A DNA stretch of 64,000 nt, taken from NCBI RefSeq assembly GCF_016735515.1, contig NZ_JAERQZ010000001.1, forward strand, positions 1,674,001 through 1,738,000, given 5' to 3'. Positions within the stretch are counted from its first letter, which is position 1. Every line of letters starts with the position of its first letter. The notes beneath the pieces are model-generated. The model worked only from the letters and a program-made list of their open reading frames with translations, was not told the origin of the DNA and searched no databases. The stretch is from Piscinibacter sp. HJYY11. GTDB lineage: Bacteria > Pseudomonadota > Gammaproteobacteria > Burkholderiales > Burkholderiaceae_C. Both the position numbers and the translations under genes were made by a program. This document shows positions 52,866 to 61,292 of the stretch, in pieces.

Positions 52866-53936
52866 CCTGTAAAGCTTTCTCGAGAGGCTACGCAGCTTCT
52901 TCCTGAGCCGCTTGTATTGGATGACGCACGCGTCGGCTGGCGTGATGTCAACCGGCCCTGCCCGGCTGCCGTGCCTGTCTAGAAAAACCTCGCTGAATTT
53001 GGCCATGACCGGCGCGGGGGCGAAGTTGGCTGAATAACAGTCCCAATCCTGGGCGCTCGCCCACTTCCGATCAAACCCCAGGAGCAATTTCTCGACGTCC
53101 GACGGTCCCTTGTAGCGGATCGCTTTGTCTCCAAGAATGTCGAGATGACATCGTTGAGGAGAGAGGGCATACGTCATCACAGGCTTGTTGCGAATCGAAA
53201 ATTCACCGCATGCGAGCCCGAACGACTCGCCAATCCCGCGCGCATGAACCATCGCGTCGCATGTGTTGATGAATCGCGTCTTGTAGCGCACATCCGAACT
53301 GCCCGGCAGAAAGAGGATCCGCTCGTGCTTGGCGAAAGGGCTGATGTTCATGAACACGAAGTGGATGTGCCGCGATCTCTCGACGACCCTCCTCACAGCC
53401 TCCTGCACGAACCCGAGGTTAAAGCTGTCGCTGCCACCGTAGCACCCGAACACCACGGCGTCTCGGGAAATGTTCAGTGTCTCGCGCAAATCTTCGTTTA
53501 GGTCGGGCAGTGAAATCATGTGGGGCACGAACGGAATCTTTCCGTTCGAGCATTCCTTGCTCAGCCACTCGGAGACGAACGCATAGACTTCGCCGTGCTG
53601 CTCGCTTGGCTTCTGCGGAAACACAGCGTGGATCAGATTGGGCACATCCCGCACACACTGCGCGTCGCGCTCGCCCGACTTGATGATGTAGAGCGAATCC
53701 ACGGCGTGCCCACTGCACAAATCGCTCAACGCGTCGGGATTCTGATAGGCAACCAGCTTGAATTGCCTCCTGAACTTCTCGACCACATCGGGTTGTTTCT
53801 GGTCAGCCTCCGCGTCATAGAAGACGACCGACTGGTTGCCGAGGATCTCCTGGTTGTAAAGCGCGTAGTCATGTAACGCGACATGCGTGCCGCGCAGCGT
53901 CATACCACCGCCGTAGAAGCCGATCACCGCCTTCAT
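52863..53936 (-). CDS. GT-B type glycosyltransferase (GT4-like)
   Basis: The 357-residue protein has an N-terminal VIGFYGGGMTLRGTHVALHDYA (Rossmann start of the acceptor domain) and a C-terminal GESFGLACGEFSIRNKPVMTY, the E-x-F-G-x-A donor motif of GT4 enzymes. The C-terminus is basic (KRLRKKLRSLSRKLYR), which often associates with the membrane. Its start codon overlaps the GT25 gene (ATGA at 53936-53933). Confidence 0.78.
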   Translation of the reverse strand: MKAVIGFYGGGMTLRGTHVALHDYALYNQEILGNQSVVFYDAEADQKQPDVVEKFRRQFKLVAYQNPDALSDLCSGHAVDSLYIIKSGERDAQCVRDVPNLIHAVFPQKPSEQHGEVYAFVSEWLSKECSNGKIPFVPHMISLPDLNEDLRETLNISRDAVVFGCYGGSDSFNLGFVQEAVRRVVERSRHIHFVFMNISPFAKHERILFLPGSSDVRYKTRFINTCDAMVHARGIGESFGLACGEFSIRNKPVMTYALSPQRCHLDILGDKAIRYKGPSDVEKLLLGFDRKWASAQDWDCYSANFAPAPVMAKFSEVFLDRHGSRAGPVDITPADACVIQYKRLRKKLRSLSRKLYR

Positions 53937-54655
53937 CTCGGAAACCAGGGATCCTTCGAAAAAATCCGATCGAGGAAGCGTGAGGCCGATCTCACGTTCT
54001 TCCTGAGGCTTTTTATCGGCTTTCGCACGTCAGGTCGGTCAGAGATGGTGGACTGCACCCGGGAAATATCGACCGGGTACGGTTTCACCGCCAGCATGCT
54101 GATCCCATGCTTTTTCTTGTGCTCGATGAAGTGATCGAGCGGTTCGTAAATGTCCTTCGCATGATGGATCAGCGTCTCGGCTGCCTGAGGCTTGACCACA
54201 TACGCAGTCGCACCGAGCGGATCGTCATTGTTCTCGACAATGGAGAGGGCATTCACCTGCCTGACAAGCCGGTGCGCTGAGGGCGCCAAGGCCTGCAGAC
54301 GGACCATCTGCCAGTCATGAAACTCATGGACCAGTACGTGCAAGGCCTCCTCGAAATGCGGCTGCAGCACGAAATCGTCTTCAAATATCAGGGTCGGCAT
54401 CCGGTTCTCCACACAGGCCTGCCACGCCTTCTTGTGGGACAAGAAGCAACCGATTTCGTTGGCGGTCATGTCAAACCCCAGCAAACGCCTCACCTTGGGA
54501 GCGTTGTATTCCGGTGGGGGAGACGGCAATCGCGAGCCGTCGACGGCATCCAGAAATGCCCACTTCAGGCTGGTTTTGGACAGTTCCGCCCGGGCCTTTT
54601 CGCGCCGCTCGGGTGAGCGCACCAGGGAAATGACAATCGTCTGCAGGTTGAGCAT
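53933..54655 (-). CDS. Glycosyltransferase family 25 (LPS biosynthesis)
   Basis: The 240-residue protein begins LQTIVISLVRSPERREKARAEL, then DMTANEIGCFLSHKKAWQACVENRMPTLIFEDDFVL, the GT25 signature (CFLSHKKAW and the EDD motif), and ends with a basic helical tail. GT25 members are beta-galactosyltransferases of lipooligosaccharide in Haemophilus and Neisseria. Donor and position inferred. First gene of the coupled pair with the GT4-like gene. Confidence 0.88.
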   Translation of the reverse strand: MLNLQTIVISLVRSPERREKARAELSKTSLKWAFLDAVDGSRLPSPPPEYNAPKVRRLLGFDMTANEIGCFLSHKKAWQACVENRMPTLIFEDDFVLQPHFEEALHVLVHEFHDWQMVRLQALAPSAHRLVRQVNALSIVENNDDPLGATAYVVKPQAAETLIHHAKDIYEPLDHFIEHKKKHGISMLAVKPYPVDISRVQSTISDRPDVRKPIKSLRKNVRSASRFLDRIFSKDPWFPR

Positions 54656-54684
54656 GTGATCTTGTAAAGACTTGCTTGGGCGAG

Positions 54685-55641
54685 TTAGGTCGTGGCGTCC
54701 TTGAGCACCGTTCGCATGAAGACGCGCAAAGGTTCAATCGTCGGCGCCTTCAAAAGCAGTGCTTGCTCCGAAAGCGCTTCCAGTTGTGATGGGGAATTCA
54801 AAAGGTCCCCGAGCCCCTCAAACTGCTGCCATGCCAAGGGTTCCAGGTTGACCAGGGCCTGCGGATTGAAATCTGCGCAGACGTTGGCATCGGTCCAGGT
54901 CAATGGCACACACCCTGAGGCGAATGCCTCCGGGATCTTCTCTGTGTAGTACCCGGGGTACAAACCGTTCTCGGGGCAAAGGTTGAACGCGTAATTCTGC
55001 AGAGTGTCGAGTTTGCTGACGCCGCTGTTGTGATGGTCAGCGATCGTGCTGTCGAAGTAAGGCCCAAAGCCATCGACCGGAATGTACCGACCAACGGCCC
55101 TTCTCAGCGTTGCCCGAGGCTCGCGCAAATGCGAGCTGAAAATCGCGGCCTTGAAGGGGCGCGAGAGGAATGCCCGGCCCAGCGGCTGCATGAGTCGGGG
55201 AATGCACAACAGCTGACCAAACCTCGAGTTGCGGTTGCCGGTGAGGCCCTCGTGCGACCAGTCGACCATCTCCATCCAGTAGGGAAAGCGAATGTGCCGA
55301 GGGTGGTCCACGGCCAGATCGAACGAGATCGAATAATCGGCCGCAATCGCGTCATGCCGGATGTTTTCAGCGGTGTGGAACAAGCTCAGCGGCTTGTGTC
55401 TTCTGAGCCCTGAGGCCTTCCTGAAAGCGTCTACCAGTCGTGCCGCGCCTGGCCGGATCGGCCGGGGGAGCCATCGATACCGCTTTTCCTGAGGTTTGTA
55501 GAACGGCCCATAAATCTGGAGGTCGCTCGAGGCCTGCCGGGTCCACGCGATCTGGTAGCCAAGATGACGAATCATCAACGGCACCAGACTCCCCGGATAG
55601 TCACTCGGCGTGCCGACGAGTGAGATTCGTATTGTTTTCAT
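54685..55641 (-). CDS. GT10-family glycosyltransferase (second fucosyltransferase-type protein)
   Basis: The 318-residue protein has YAFNLCPENGLYPGYYTEKIPEAFASGCVPLTWTD, the GT10 donor-site block (N-x-x-x-E-N, T-E-K, G-C-V-P). N-terminal acceptor domain with HIRFPYWMEMVDW. It differs strongly in sequence and strand from the other GT10 gene at 51758, so it is not a recent duplicate. Twenty-nine bases separate it from the GT25 gene. Confidence 0.85.
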   Translation of the reverse strand: MKTIRISLVGTPSDYPGSLVPLMIRHLGYQIAWTRQASSDLQIYGPFYKPQEKRYRWLPRPIRPGAARLVDAFRKASGLRRHKPLSLFHTAENIRHDAIAADYSISFDLAVDHPRHIRFPYWMEMVDWSHEGLTGNRNSRFGQLLCIPRLMQPLGRAFLSRPFKAAIFSSHLREPRATLRRAVGRYIPVDGFGPYFDSTIADHHNSGVSKLDTLQNYAFNLCPENGLYPGYYTEKIPEAFASGCVPLTWTDANVCADFNPQALVNLEPLAWQQFEGLGDLLNSPSQLEALSEQALLLKAPTIEPLRVFMRTVLKDATT

Positions 55642-55724
55642 GCGCGAGCATCAGTCTTCAGTTCTTGGTCACGGGAGGCGATGGAGCTGCGAGCCAGTCT
55701 TTCCCCGGACGCAGCAGGTTGGGA

Positions 55725-56372
55725 TCAGGGCGTTTTGGCGGCGACGGCGAGACAGCACAGACGCTCCATCTCCGCCGCCCACGCCTGCATCTGAGCCGCG
55801 TCGAGCTGCACGAGCATCGCATAGCGGCGGCCGCCCCACACCGCGAGGTGCAGCGCCTGCACGGTCTCGGGGGTCGGGCGCTGCGGCAGATCGCCACAGG
55901 CATCGAATACGCGCTGCCACATCGCGCACAGCTCCTCGTGCGCGCGCCGCTGGTGCTTGGGCTCGGCCACCTGCGGCTCGATGGCCAGCATGTCGGGATG
56001 GAACCACGAGGGCTGATCCACACTGGTGCCGCAGGCAAGTTGCACCAGCCGATGCAGCCGCTCGCGCCAGGCCAGGCCCTCGGGTTGCACCGCCTGCGCA
56101 TCCACGGCGTGGATCAGCGCCTCGATGCAATGCCGCACGTAGCCCGAGTGCAGCGCCATCTTGCTCGGGAAGTAGTCGTACAGCGTGCCCACGGCGATGC
56201 CGGCCTCCAGCGCCACCGCGCGGGTGGTGAGCCGCGCCCAGCCATCACGCTGCCAAATCCGAACAAAGGCATCGAAGATGGCCTGCACCGTGACCTTGGC
56301 GCGGGCCTGGGTCGGGCGCTTGAGGGGCTTTTCCTTGGGGCTCTGGGAGGCACTGGCGCGGAGGATGGGCAT
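55725..56372 (-). CDS. TetR-family transcriptional regulator
   Basis: The 215-residue repressor has the helix-turn-helix at about 30-60 (VQAIFDAFVRIWQRDGWARLTTRAVALEAGIAVGTLYDYFPSK) and a C-terminal ligand domain (WAAEMERLCCLAVAA). ATG 56372 was chosen; a longer frame begins at 56405. It diverges from the DUF2855 gene, its probable target, and a palindrome lies between them. Confidence 0.9.
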   Translation of the reverse strand: MPILRASASQSPKEKPLKRPTQARAKVTVQAIFDAFVRIWQRDGWARLTTRAVALEAGIAVGTLYDYFPSKMALHSGYVRHCIEALIHAVDAQAVQPEGLAWRERLHRLVQLACGTSVDQPSWFHPDMLAIEPQVAEPKHQRRAHEELCAMWQRVFDACGDLPQRPTPETVQALHLAVWGGRRYAMLVQLDAAQMQAWAAEMERLCCLAVAAKTP

Positions 56373-56388
56373 GACAAGTATTTCCGAA

Positions 56389-56402
56389 CCCGCAGCAGCG
56401 GG
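56389..56402. promoter_or_regulatory. Possible TetR operator
   Basis: CCCGC-AGCA-GCGGG, a perfect 5-bp inverted repeat in the 84-base gap between the divergent TetR and DUF2855 genes, 17 bases from the TetR ATG. Short, so only suggestive. Confidence 0.35.
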
Positions 56403-56456
56403 CACCGCCCTAGAGTGTGGCGCATTCGCTCACCTCACCTCAGGAGACCCACGCCC

Positions 56457-57563
56457 ATGAGCCGTACCCTCACCCAGCTGCAAAGCGACAAGAAGAACCT
56501 CGGCCGCACCCGCGTCGTCGAAAAGCCGGTTCCCGCCCTCAAGGCCGGCGAGGCGCTGCTGAAGATCGACCGCGTGGCCGTCACGTCCAACAACATCACC
56601 TACGCCGCCTTCGGCGAGGTGCCGCACCTGCGCTACTGGAGCTTCTACCCCACCGGTGACGACGCGTGGTTCCACATGCCGGCTTGGGGCTTTGCCGAGA
56701 TCGTGGAGACCACGGTCGACGGCCTCGCGGTCGGGGAGCGCTTCTACGGCTTCTGGCCCGTGGCCAGCCACGTGGTGATGCAGCCGGTGCGCGTGAGCGA
56801 GCGCGGCTTCTACGACGGCACGCCGCACCGCCTGGAGCTCACCTCGGCCTACAACCAGTACCAGCGCGTGACCACCGATGCCGCCTACCGCCAGGCGGAT
56901 GAGAACTACCAGATGCTGACGCGCCCGCTCTTCATCACCTCCTTCATGCTGGCCGACTTCCTGGAAGACAACGGCTTCTTCGGCGCGAAGCAGATCGTCG
57001 TCTCCAGCGCCTCGAGCAAGACCGCCTATGGCACTGTCTTCTGCTTCCAGGACCTGAAGAACGTGAGCCTCGTGGGACTGACCTCCGGCGGCAACGTGGG
57101 CTTCGTCGAAGGCCTGGGCTGCTACCACCGCACCGTCGACTACAAGGCCCTGGAATCGCTCGACAAGACGATGCCCACGCTCTACGTCGACTTCGCCGGC
57201 GACAACGAGCTGCGCCGCCGCGTGCACGAGCACTTCGGCGCCTCGCTCGTCTACAGCTGCTACGCCGGCTCGGCCCAGTCGCACGACCACCTCGGCAACG
57301 CGCCCGAGGTGCCGGGCCCGCAGCCGCAGCCCTACTTCGCGCCCTACCAGATCAAGAAGCGCAACGCCGACTGGGGCGCCGCCGAGGTCACGCGCAAGTT
57401 CAACGAAGCGCAGCTCGCGTTCATCCGCCGCGTGAGCGATGCGCAGAAGCCGTGGATGGGCGTGAAGGAACACCACGGCTTCGCGGCGGGGCAGGACCTG
57501 GTCAGCGCGCTGGTGGCCGGCCGCATCGACCCGAAGGACGGGCACGTGGTCGTGCTCGGCTGA
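56457..57563 (+). CDS. DUF2855 family protein
   Basis: The 368-residue protein matches DUF2855: MSRTLTQLQSDKKNL, then LLKIDRVAVTSNNITYAAFGE, DAWFHMPAWGFAEIV and KQIVVSSASSKTAYGT. It resembles the zinc-free MDR/quinone-oxidoreductase fold (GEALLKIDRVAVTSNN like alcohol dehydrogenase N-terminus, SSASSKTAYG like a nucleotide site). Activity unknown. Ribosome-binding site GGAG precedes ATG 56457. Confidence 0.88.
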   Translation: MSRTLTQLQSDKKNLGRTRVVEKPVPALKAGEALLKIDRVAVTSNNITYAAFGEVPHLRYWSFYPTGDDAWFHMPAWGFAEIVETTVDGLAVGERFYGFWPVASHVVMQPVRVSERGFYDGTPHRLELTSAYNQYQRVTTDAAYRQADENYQMLTRPLFITSFMLADFLEDNGFFGAKQIVVSSASSKTAYGTVFCFQDLKNVSLVGLTSGGNVGFVEGLGCYHRTVDYKALESLDKTMPTLYVDFAGDNELRRRVHEHFGASLVYSCYAGSAQSHDHLGNAPEVPGPQPQPYFAPYQIKKRNADWGAAEVTRKFNEAQLAFIRRVSDAQKPWMGVKEHHGFAAGQDLVSALVAGRIDPKDGHVVVLG

Positions 57564-57608
57564 GCGCATGCCCTATGCTTGGCGCCTCCTCAACCGCCCG
57601 CCTCGGCC

Positions 57609-58574
57609 GTGGACGAGCTTCGCGCCATCTCGACCTTCATTCGTGCCGCTGAGCTCGGAAGCTTCAACCGCGCGGCCCAGCTGCAAGGCACCACCGCGCA
57701 GGCCGTCAGCAAGAGCGTGCGGCAACTGGAGCAGCACCTGGGCGTGCGGCTCTTCCACCGCACCACGCGCCAGAGCTCGCTGACAGAAGAAGGCCAGCGC
57801 CTCTTCGAGTCGGTGCGCGACAGCCTGGATGGCCTCACCGCAGCGCTGGCCGGCGTGCGCGACGCCGCCAAGGAAGACGAAGGCCTCATCCGCATCAGCG
57901 CCGGCGGCGCGACCGGGCGCAAGGTGATCCTGCCGCTCGTCGCCCGCTATCGCGCGCAGCACCCGAAGATCCGCTTCGACCTGCTGCTTGACGACGGCGC
58001 GACCGACACGGTGCGCGAGCGCATCGACCTCGGCTTCAAGGCCGGCAACGCACCCGAGGCGCAGGTGGTGTCGCGCCGGCTTTTCTCGATCCAGCTCATC
58101 CTGTGCGCATCGCCGGCCTACCTGGCCCGGCGCGGCACGCCGTCGACGCTCGCCGAGCTGGAGCGGCACGACTGCATCGGCTACCGGCAGCCCGGCACGG
58201 CGCGCCCGGTGCCGTGGGAGTTCCAGGTCAAGGCAGAGACGGTGCAGCGCCGGATGGACCACGCGGTGACCTGCAGCGACCCGGAGGCGGAGATGCACGC
58301 CACGCTGCACGGCATGGGCATCGGGCAGATCGACAGCATCAACGCTGCCGAGTTCATCCGCACCGGCGCGCTGGTGCCGCTGCTCGTGCGACACACCAGC
58401 GAGCGCATGGGGCTGCACCTCTACTACGCGCAACGCAAGGACATGCCGGCGCGCGTGAGGCGCTTCATCGACTTCGCCGTCGAGGACCTGAAGGGCGGCG
58501 CATCGTTCCACCTGCCGGTGCCCGAGTTGCGCCGCCACGGCGCAGCGTTCAGATCCCTTCCTTCGTCGGCATGA
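57609..58574 (+). CDS. LysR-family transcriptional regulator
   Basis: The 321-residue protein starts at GTG 57609, giving DELRAISTFIRAAELGSFNRAAQ as the typical LysR N-terminus; a TTG 30 bases upstream is less likely. Helix-turn-helix at about 18-40 and the effector-binding domain from about 92 (GLIRISAGGATGRKVILPL). It overlaps the SDR gene tail-to-tail by 26 bases, so the SDR is not a neighbour in the usual divergent sense. DNA-binding and ligand unknown. Confidence 0.92.
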   Translation: MDELRAISTFIRAAELGSFNRAAQLQGTTAQAVSKSVRQLEQHLGVRLFHRTTRQSSLTEEGQRLFESVRDSLDGLTAALAGVRDAAKEDEGLIRISAGGATGRKVILPLVARYRAQHPKIRFDLLLDDGATDTVRERIDLGFKAGNAPEAQVVSRRLFSIQLILCASPAYLARRGTPSTLAELERHDCIGYRQPGTARPVPWEFQVKAETVQRRMDHAVTCSDPEAEMHATLHGMGIGQIDSINAAEFIRTGALVPLLVRHTSERMGLHLYYAQRKDMPARVRRFIDFAVEDLKGGASFHLPVPELRRHGAAFRSLPSSA

Positions 58575-59328
58575 CCACCACCTGCTGCAGGTTCACGTGC
58601 CGCGGCTGCGAGACGATGAAGCCCACGGTGGCAGCGATGTCTTCGGCCTTCAGGAAGTCGATCGACTGCGCGGCGTTCTTCAGCCAGTCGATCGCGCCCT
58701 GGAAGGTGAAGTGGCCCTGCAGCTCGGTCTCGGTGATGCCGGGCTCGACGACCGACACGCGGATGTTCTTCGGGCCGAGCTCCATGCGCAGGTGGCGCAC
58801 GAGGTGGCTGACGAAGGCCTTGGTGGCCGAGTACACCGCGAAGTAGCCGTAGACGTACTGGCTGGCGATCGACGAGGTGTTGACGAGGTCGACCACCTTG
58901 CCCTGCGCCGCGGCCGCTTCGAGCTGCGGCACGAAGGCCTGCACCACGCGCATGGCGCCGGTCACGTTGAGGTCGATCTGCGCCTCCCATTCGCGCTGCG
59001 GCTGCTGGCCGATGGCGCCGGGCAGCATGAGGCCGGCGTTGTTGAAGACGAGGTCGGCGTTGCCGAACTCGCGCAGGACCGTGGCCGCGGCAGCCTCGAC
59101 CGAGGCGGCGTCGGTCACGTCGGTGGCAATGGCGAGCGCGCTGCCACCCTGCCGGGTGATCTCGGCGGCGAGCTCGTCGAGCTGGCCCTTGCGGCGCGCC
59201 AGCAGCGCGACCCGTGCGCCGCGCAATGCCAGCAAGAGCGCGGTGGCGCGGCCCATGCCGCTGGAAGCGCCGGTGACGACGGCCACGCGGCCGGCCAGAT
59301 CCTGGGTGAGGGTGTGAGAGGTAGTCAT
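58549..59328 (-). CDS. Short-chain dehydrogenase/reductase (SDR)
   Basis: The 259-residue Rossmann oxidoreductase has TGASSGMGRAT (about 19-29, NAD(P) site), NNAG (about 95), the catalytic Ser in NTSSIAS and the catalytic YSATK motif (Tyr...Lys), and PGITETEL. Substrate unknown. CAGGAGA lies upstream of ATG 59328. A 25-base palindrome lies 98 bases upstream of the start. Confidence 0.93.
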   Translation of the reverse strand: MTTSHTLTQDLAGRVAVVTGASSGMGRATALLLALRGARVALLARRKGQLDELAAEITRQGGSALAIATDVTDAASVEAAAATVLREFGNADLVFNNAGLMLPGAIGQQPQREWEAQIDLNVTGAMRVVQAFVPQLEAAAAQGKVVDLVNTSSIASQYVYGYFAVYSATKAFVSHLVRHLRMELGPKNIRVSVVEPGITETELQGHFTFQGAIDWLKNAAQSIDFLKAEDIAATVGFIVSQPRHVNLQQVVVMPTKEGI

Positions 59329-59425
59329 GCGATTTCTCCTGCGGGTTCGGTTGAGGTTCGGTGTCGACGACGGAACGAACTCTAGGAACTGCCGGCCTGC
59401 CGCAGTAGAAAGGCATGGGTGATAT

Positions 59426-59450
59426 CAGTCACAACCGGCGGTTGTGACTG
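59426..59450. promoter_or_regulatory. Perfect 11-bp palindrome between the SDR and methyltransferase genes
   Basis: CAGTCACAACC-GGC-GGTTGTGACTG, 11 bp arms around 3 bases, in the region upstream of the SDR (98 bases) and downstream of the methyltransferase stop (36 bases). No T-tract on either strand, so an operator is more likely than a terminator. HxlR-type and other winged-helix regulators bind such sites. Confidence 0.6.
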
Positions 59451-59485
59451 GCTCGCGAAGGGCAGTCGCCTTCCCCCCGACTCGA

Positions 59486-60370
59486 TCACACCGTCCCGAC
59501 CCCGACCAGCATCTCGCACGGGCCGACGAAGCCTCCCTTCGTCTCGAACGCGGACAGCGCGACCTCGATGTCGTGCCACACCTGCGCACGCTGCGGCTCG
59601 TCGAGTGCCGACATCATCTGGTGCAGCGCGCCGAAGGACTCGCGCTCGAAGCGCACACATTCCTTCGCGCTCGGCAGCTTCACCGGCGAGGGCACGCGGC
59701 GGACCGCGATGTCCTTGAAGCCGGCCTTGGCGAACGCAGCTTCGAGCACGCCGTCGCCACCGAGCGAGAACGGCCCGGGCTGCCCGGGAAGCGGCGGCGC
59801 GAGCTTGGCGCGCTCGCGGATGATCTTCACCGGGATCGAGAAGAACTCGTTGCGATCGGGCGTCGAATAGACGATCGCCGCGACGCGCCCGCCGGGCTTG
59901 AGTGCGTGCTTCATGCCCGCCAGTGCGCGCTGCTGGTCGGGAAAGTAGATGAGCCCGACCCGGCTGATCGCCGCGTCGAACGACGCCGCCGGCAGGCTCG
60001 TGAGCGCCTCGCCATCCAGTTCGCGCACCGCGACGATGCCGCCGAGGCCCGCCGCTTGCGCATCGCGTTCGGCGCGTTCCAGCAGTGCTGGCGCGATGTC
60101 GGTGGCGAGCACGTGGCCGCCCGTCCCCACGCGGCGCGCCGCCGCCAGCGACTGCTCGCCCGCCCCCGCCGCCACGTCGAGCACGCGGCACCCCTGGCCG
60201 ACGCGCGCCATCTCGAACATCGCCTCGGTCGCATCGCCCAGCCAGCTGCCGATGAACGGGCCCCAGCGGTGCCAGGCCTCGGCCGCGCTCTGCCACTGGG
60301 CACGGGTGGTGGACTTGAACTTCTCGGCGTCGAACGTAGCCGGCGCCGGGGCTTGCAATACGGTGCTCAT
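59486..60370 (-). CDS. Class I SAM-dependent methyltransferase (UbiE-like)
   Basis: The 294-residue protein has VLDVAAGAGEQSLAAAR (SAM motif I), VLATDIAPALLERAERDA, SFDAAISRVGLIYFPDQQRALAGM (motif II) and LKPGGRVAAIVYS (motif III). Such proteins methylate small molecules; the substrate is not known. ATG 60370 follows GAGGAGAG. It is divergent from the HxlR regulator with a 23-base palindrome between them, so it is the likely target. Confidence 0.9.
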   Translation of the reverse strand: MSTVLQAPAPATFDAEKFKSTTRAQWQSAAEAWHRWGPFIGSWLGDATEAMFEMARVGQGCRVLDVAAGAGEQSLAAARRVGTGGHVLATDIAPALLERAERDAQAAGLGGIVAVRELDGEALTSLPAASFDAAISRVGLIYFPDQQRALAGMKHALKPGGRVAAIVYSTPDRNEFFSIPVKIIRERAKLAPPLPGQPGPFSLGGDGVLEAAFAKAGFKDIAVRRVPSPVKLPSAKECVRFERESFGALHQMMSALDEPQRAQVWHDIEVALSAFETKGGFVGPCEMLVGVGTV

Positions 60371-60439
60371 CGTGTCTCTCCTCAAAGGCCCGCCGGGAAT
60401 CGACGGTTGAAGAGACTTTCGTTGCACGCGGCCGGTGGC

Positions 60440-60462
60440 GCCAGTCCAGTTTCTGGACTGGC
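60440..60462. promoter_or_regulatory. Perfect 10-bp palindrome, likely HxlR operator
   Basis: GCCAGTCCAG-TTT-CTGGACTGGC, perfect 10 bp arms, in the 125-base gap between the divergent methyltransferase and HxlR genes (33 bases before the HxlR ATG). HxlR-family regulators bind inverted repeats next to their own gene. Confidence 0.65.
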
Positions 60463-60495
60463 CTCGGCACATCGTGTCCTGTACGCTCGCCAGCC

Positions 60496-61194
60496 ATGAT
60501 CGACTATGGCCAGTTCTGCACGGTCGCCCGCGGCGCCGAGGTGTTCGGCGAACGCTGGACGCCCCTGGTCGTGCGCGAGCTGCTCTGCGGCAGCACCCGC
60601 TTCAACGACATCCGCCGCGGCGTGCCGCGCATGTCGGCCTCGTTGCTGGCGCAGCGCTTGCGCAAGCTCGAGGAGATCGGCGTGCTCCGGCGCGTGGCCG
60701 GCGAGGCGGGCGGCGCAGCCGAATACCGCCTGACCGAGGCCGGCGAGGAGCTGCGCCCCATCGTCATGGCGCTCGGCGAATGGGGCGCGCGCTGGATCGG
60801 CAGCCGGCTCCAGAAAGGCCAGCTCGACGCCGGCTTCCTGATGTGGGACATCCGCCGCTTCGTGAGGCTCGACGAGTTCCCACGTGACCGCTCCGTGCTC
60901 ATCCAGTTCCGCTTCACCGATGCACCCACCGGCGAGCGCCGCTGGTGGCTGATCGTCGAGGGCGGCAACGCCGACCTCTGCCGCGACGACCCGGGGCCGG
61001 AGCCCGACCTGGTGGTCGAGTCGACGCTGCTGGCGCTCACCGAGATCTGGACCGGCGACCGCGATGCGCTCGAAGCCGTGGACAGCCGCGCAGTCCGCGT
61101 GCGCGGTGGTGCGCGCGACACCCGCGACCTGTGGCGCTGGCTCGGTCGCAGCGCCTTTGCCGAGACGCGGGAAGCCTGCCGCAAGAAGCGTTAG
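60496..61194 (+). CDS. HxlR-family transcriptional regulator with C-terminal extension
   Basis: The 232-residue protein begins with the HxlR winged helix (about 1-110: GAEVFGERWTPLVVRELLCGSTRFNDIRRGVPRMS, then the wing LRRVAGEAGGAAEYRLTEAGEEL). About 120 more residues follow, including WLIVEGGNADLCRDDPG and LTEIWTGD, resembling an SCP2-like ligand domain. It is about twice the usual HxlR length. No Shine-Dalgarno; TACGCT ends eight bases before ATG. It shares its promoter region with the divergent methyltransferase. Confidence 0.9.
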   Translation: MIDYGQFCTVARGAEVFGERWTPLVVRELLCGSTRFNDIRRGVPRMSASLLAQRLRKLEEIGVLRRVAGEAGGAAEYRLTEAGEELRPIVMALGEWGARWIGSRLQKGQLDAGFLMWDIRRFVRLDEFPRDRSVLIQFRFTDAPTGERRWWLIVEGGNADLCRDDPGPEPDLVVESTLLALTEIWTGDRDALEAVDSRAVRVRGGARDTRDLWRWLGRSAFAETREACRKKR

Positions 61195-61292
61195 CCGGCG
61201 TCGTGCGCGCCGCGCACGGCACCCGTGCGCAACAGCCCCTGTCGCGCAAGACGGCGGCTGCCGAGACTGCGGTTTTCCAACCGGAGAACCCC

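Noticed and set aside
47749..55641. Phage or insertion element at the island
   Set aside because: No integrase, transposase, terminal repeats or tRNA at the borders that I can see.
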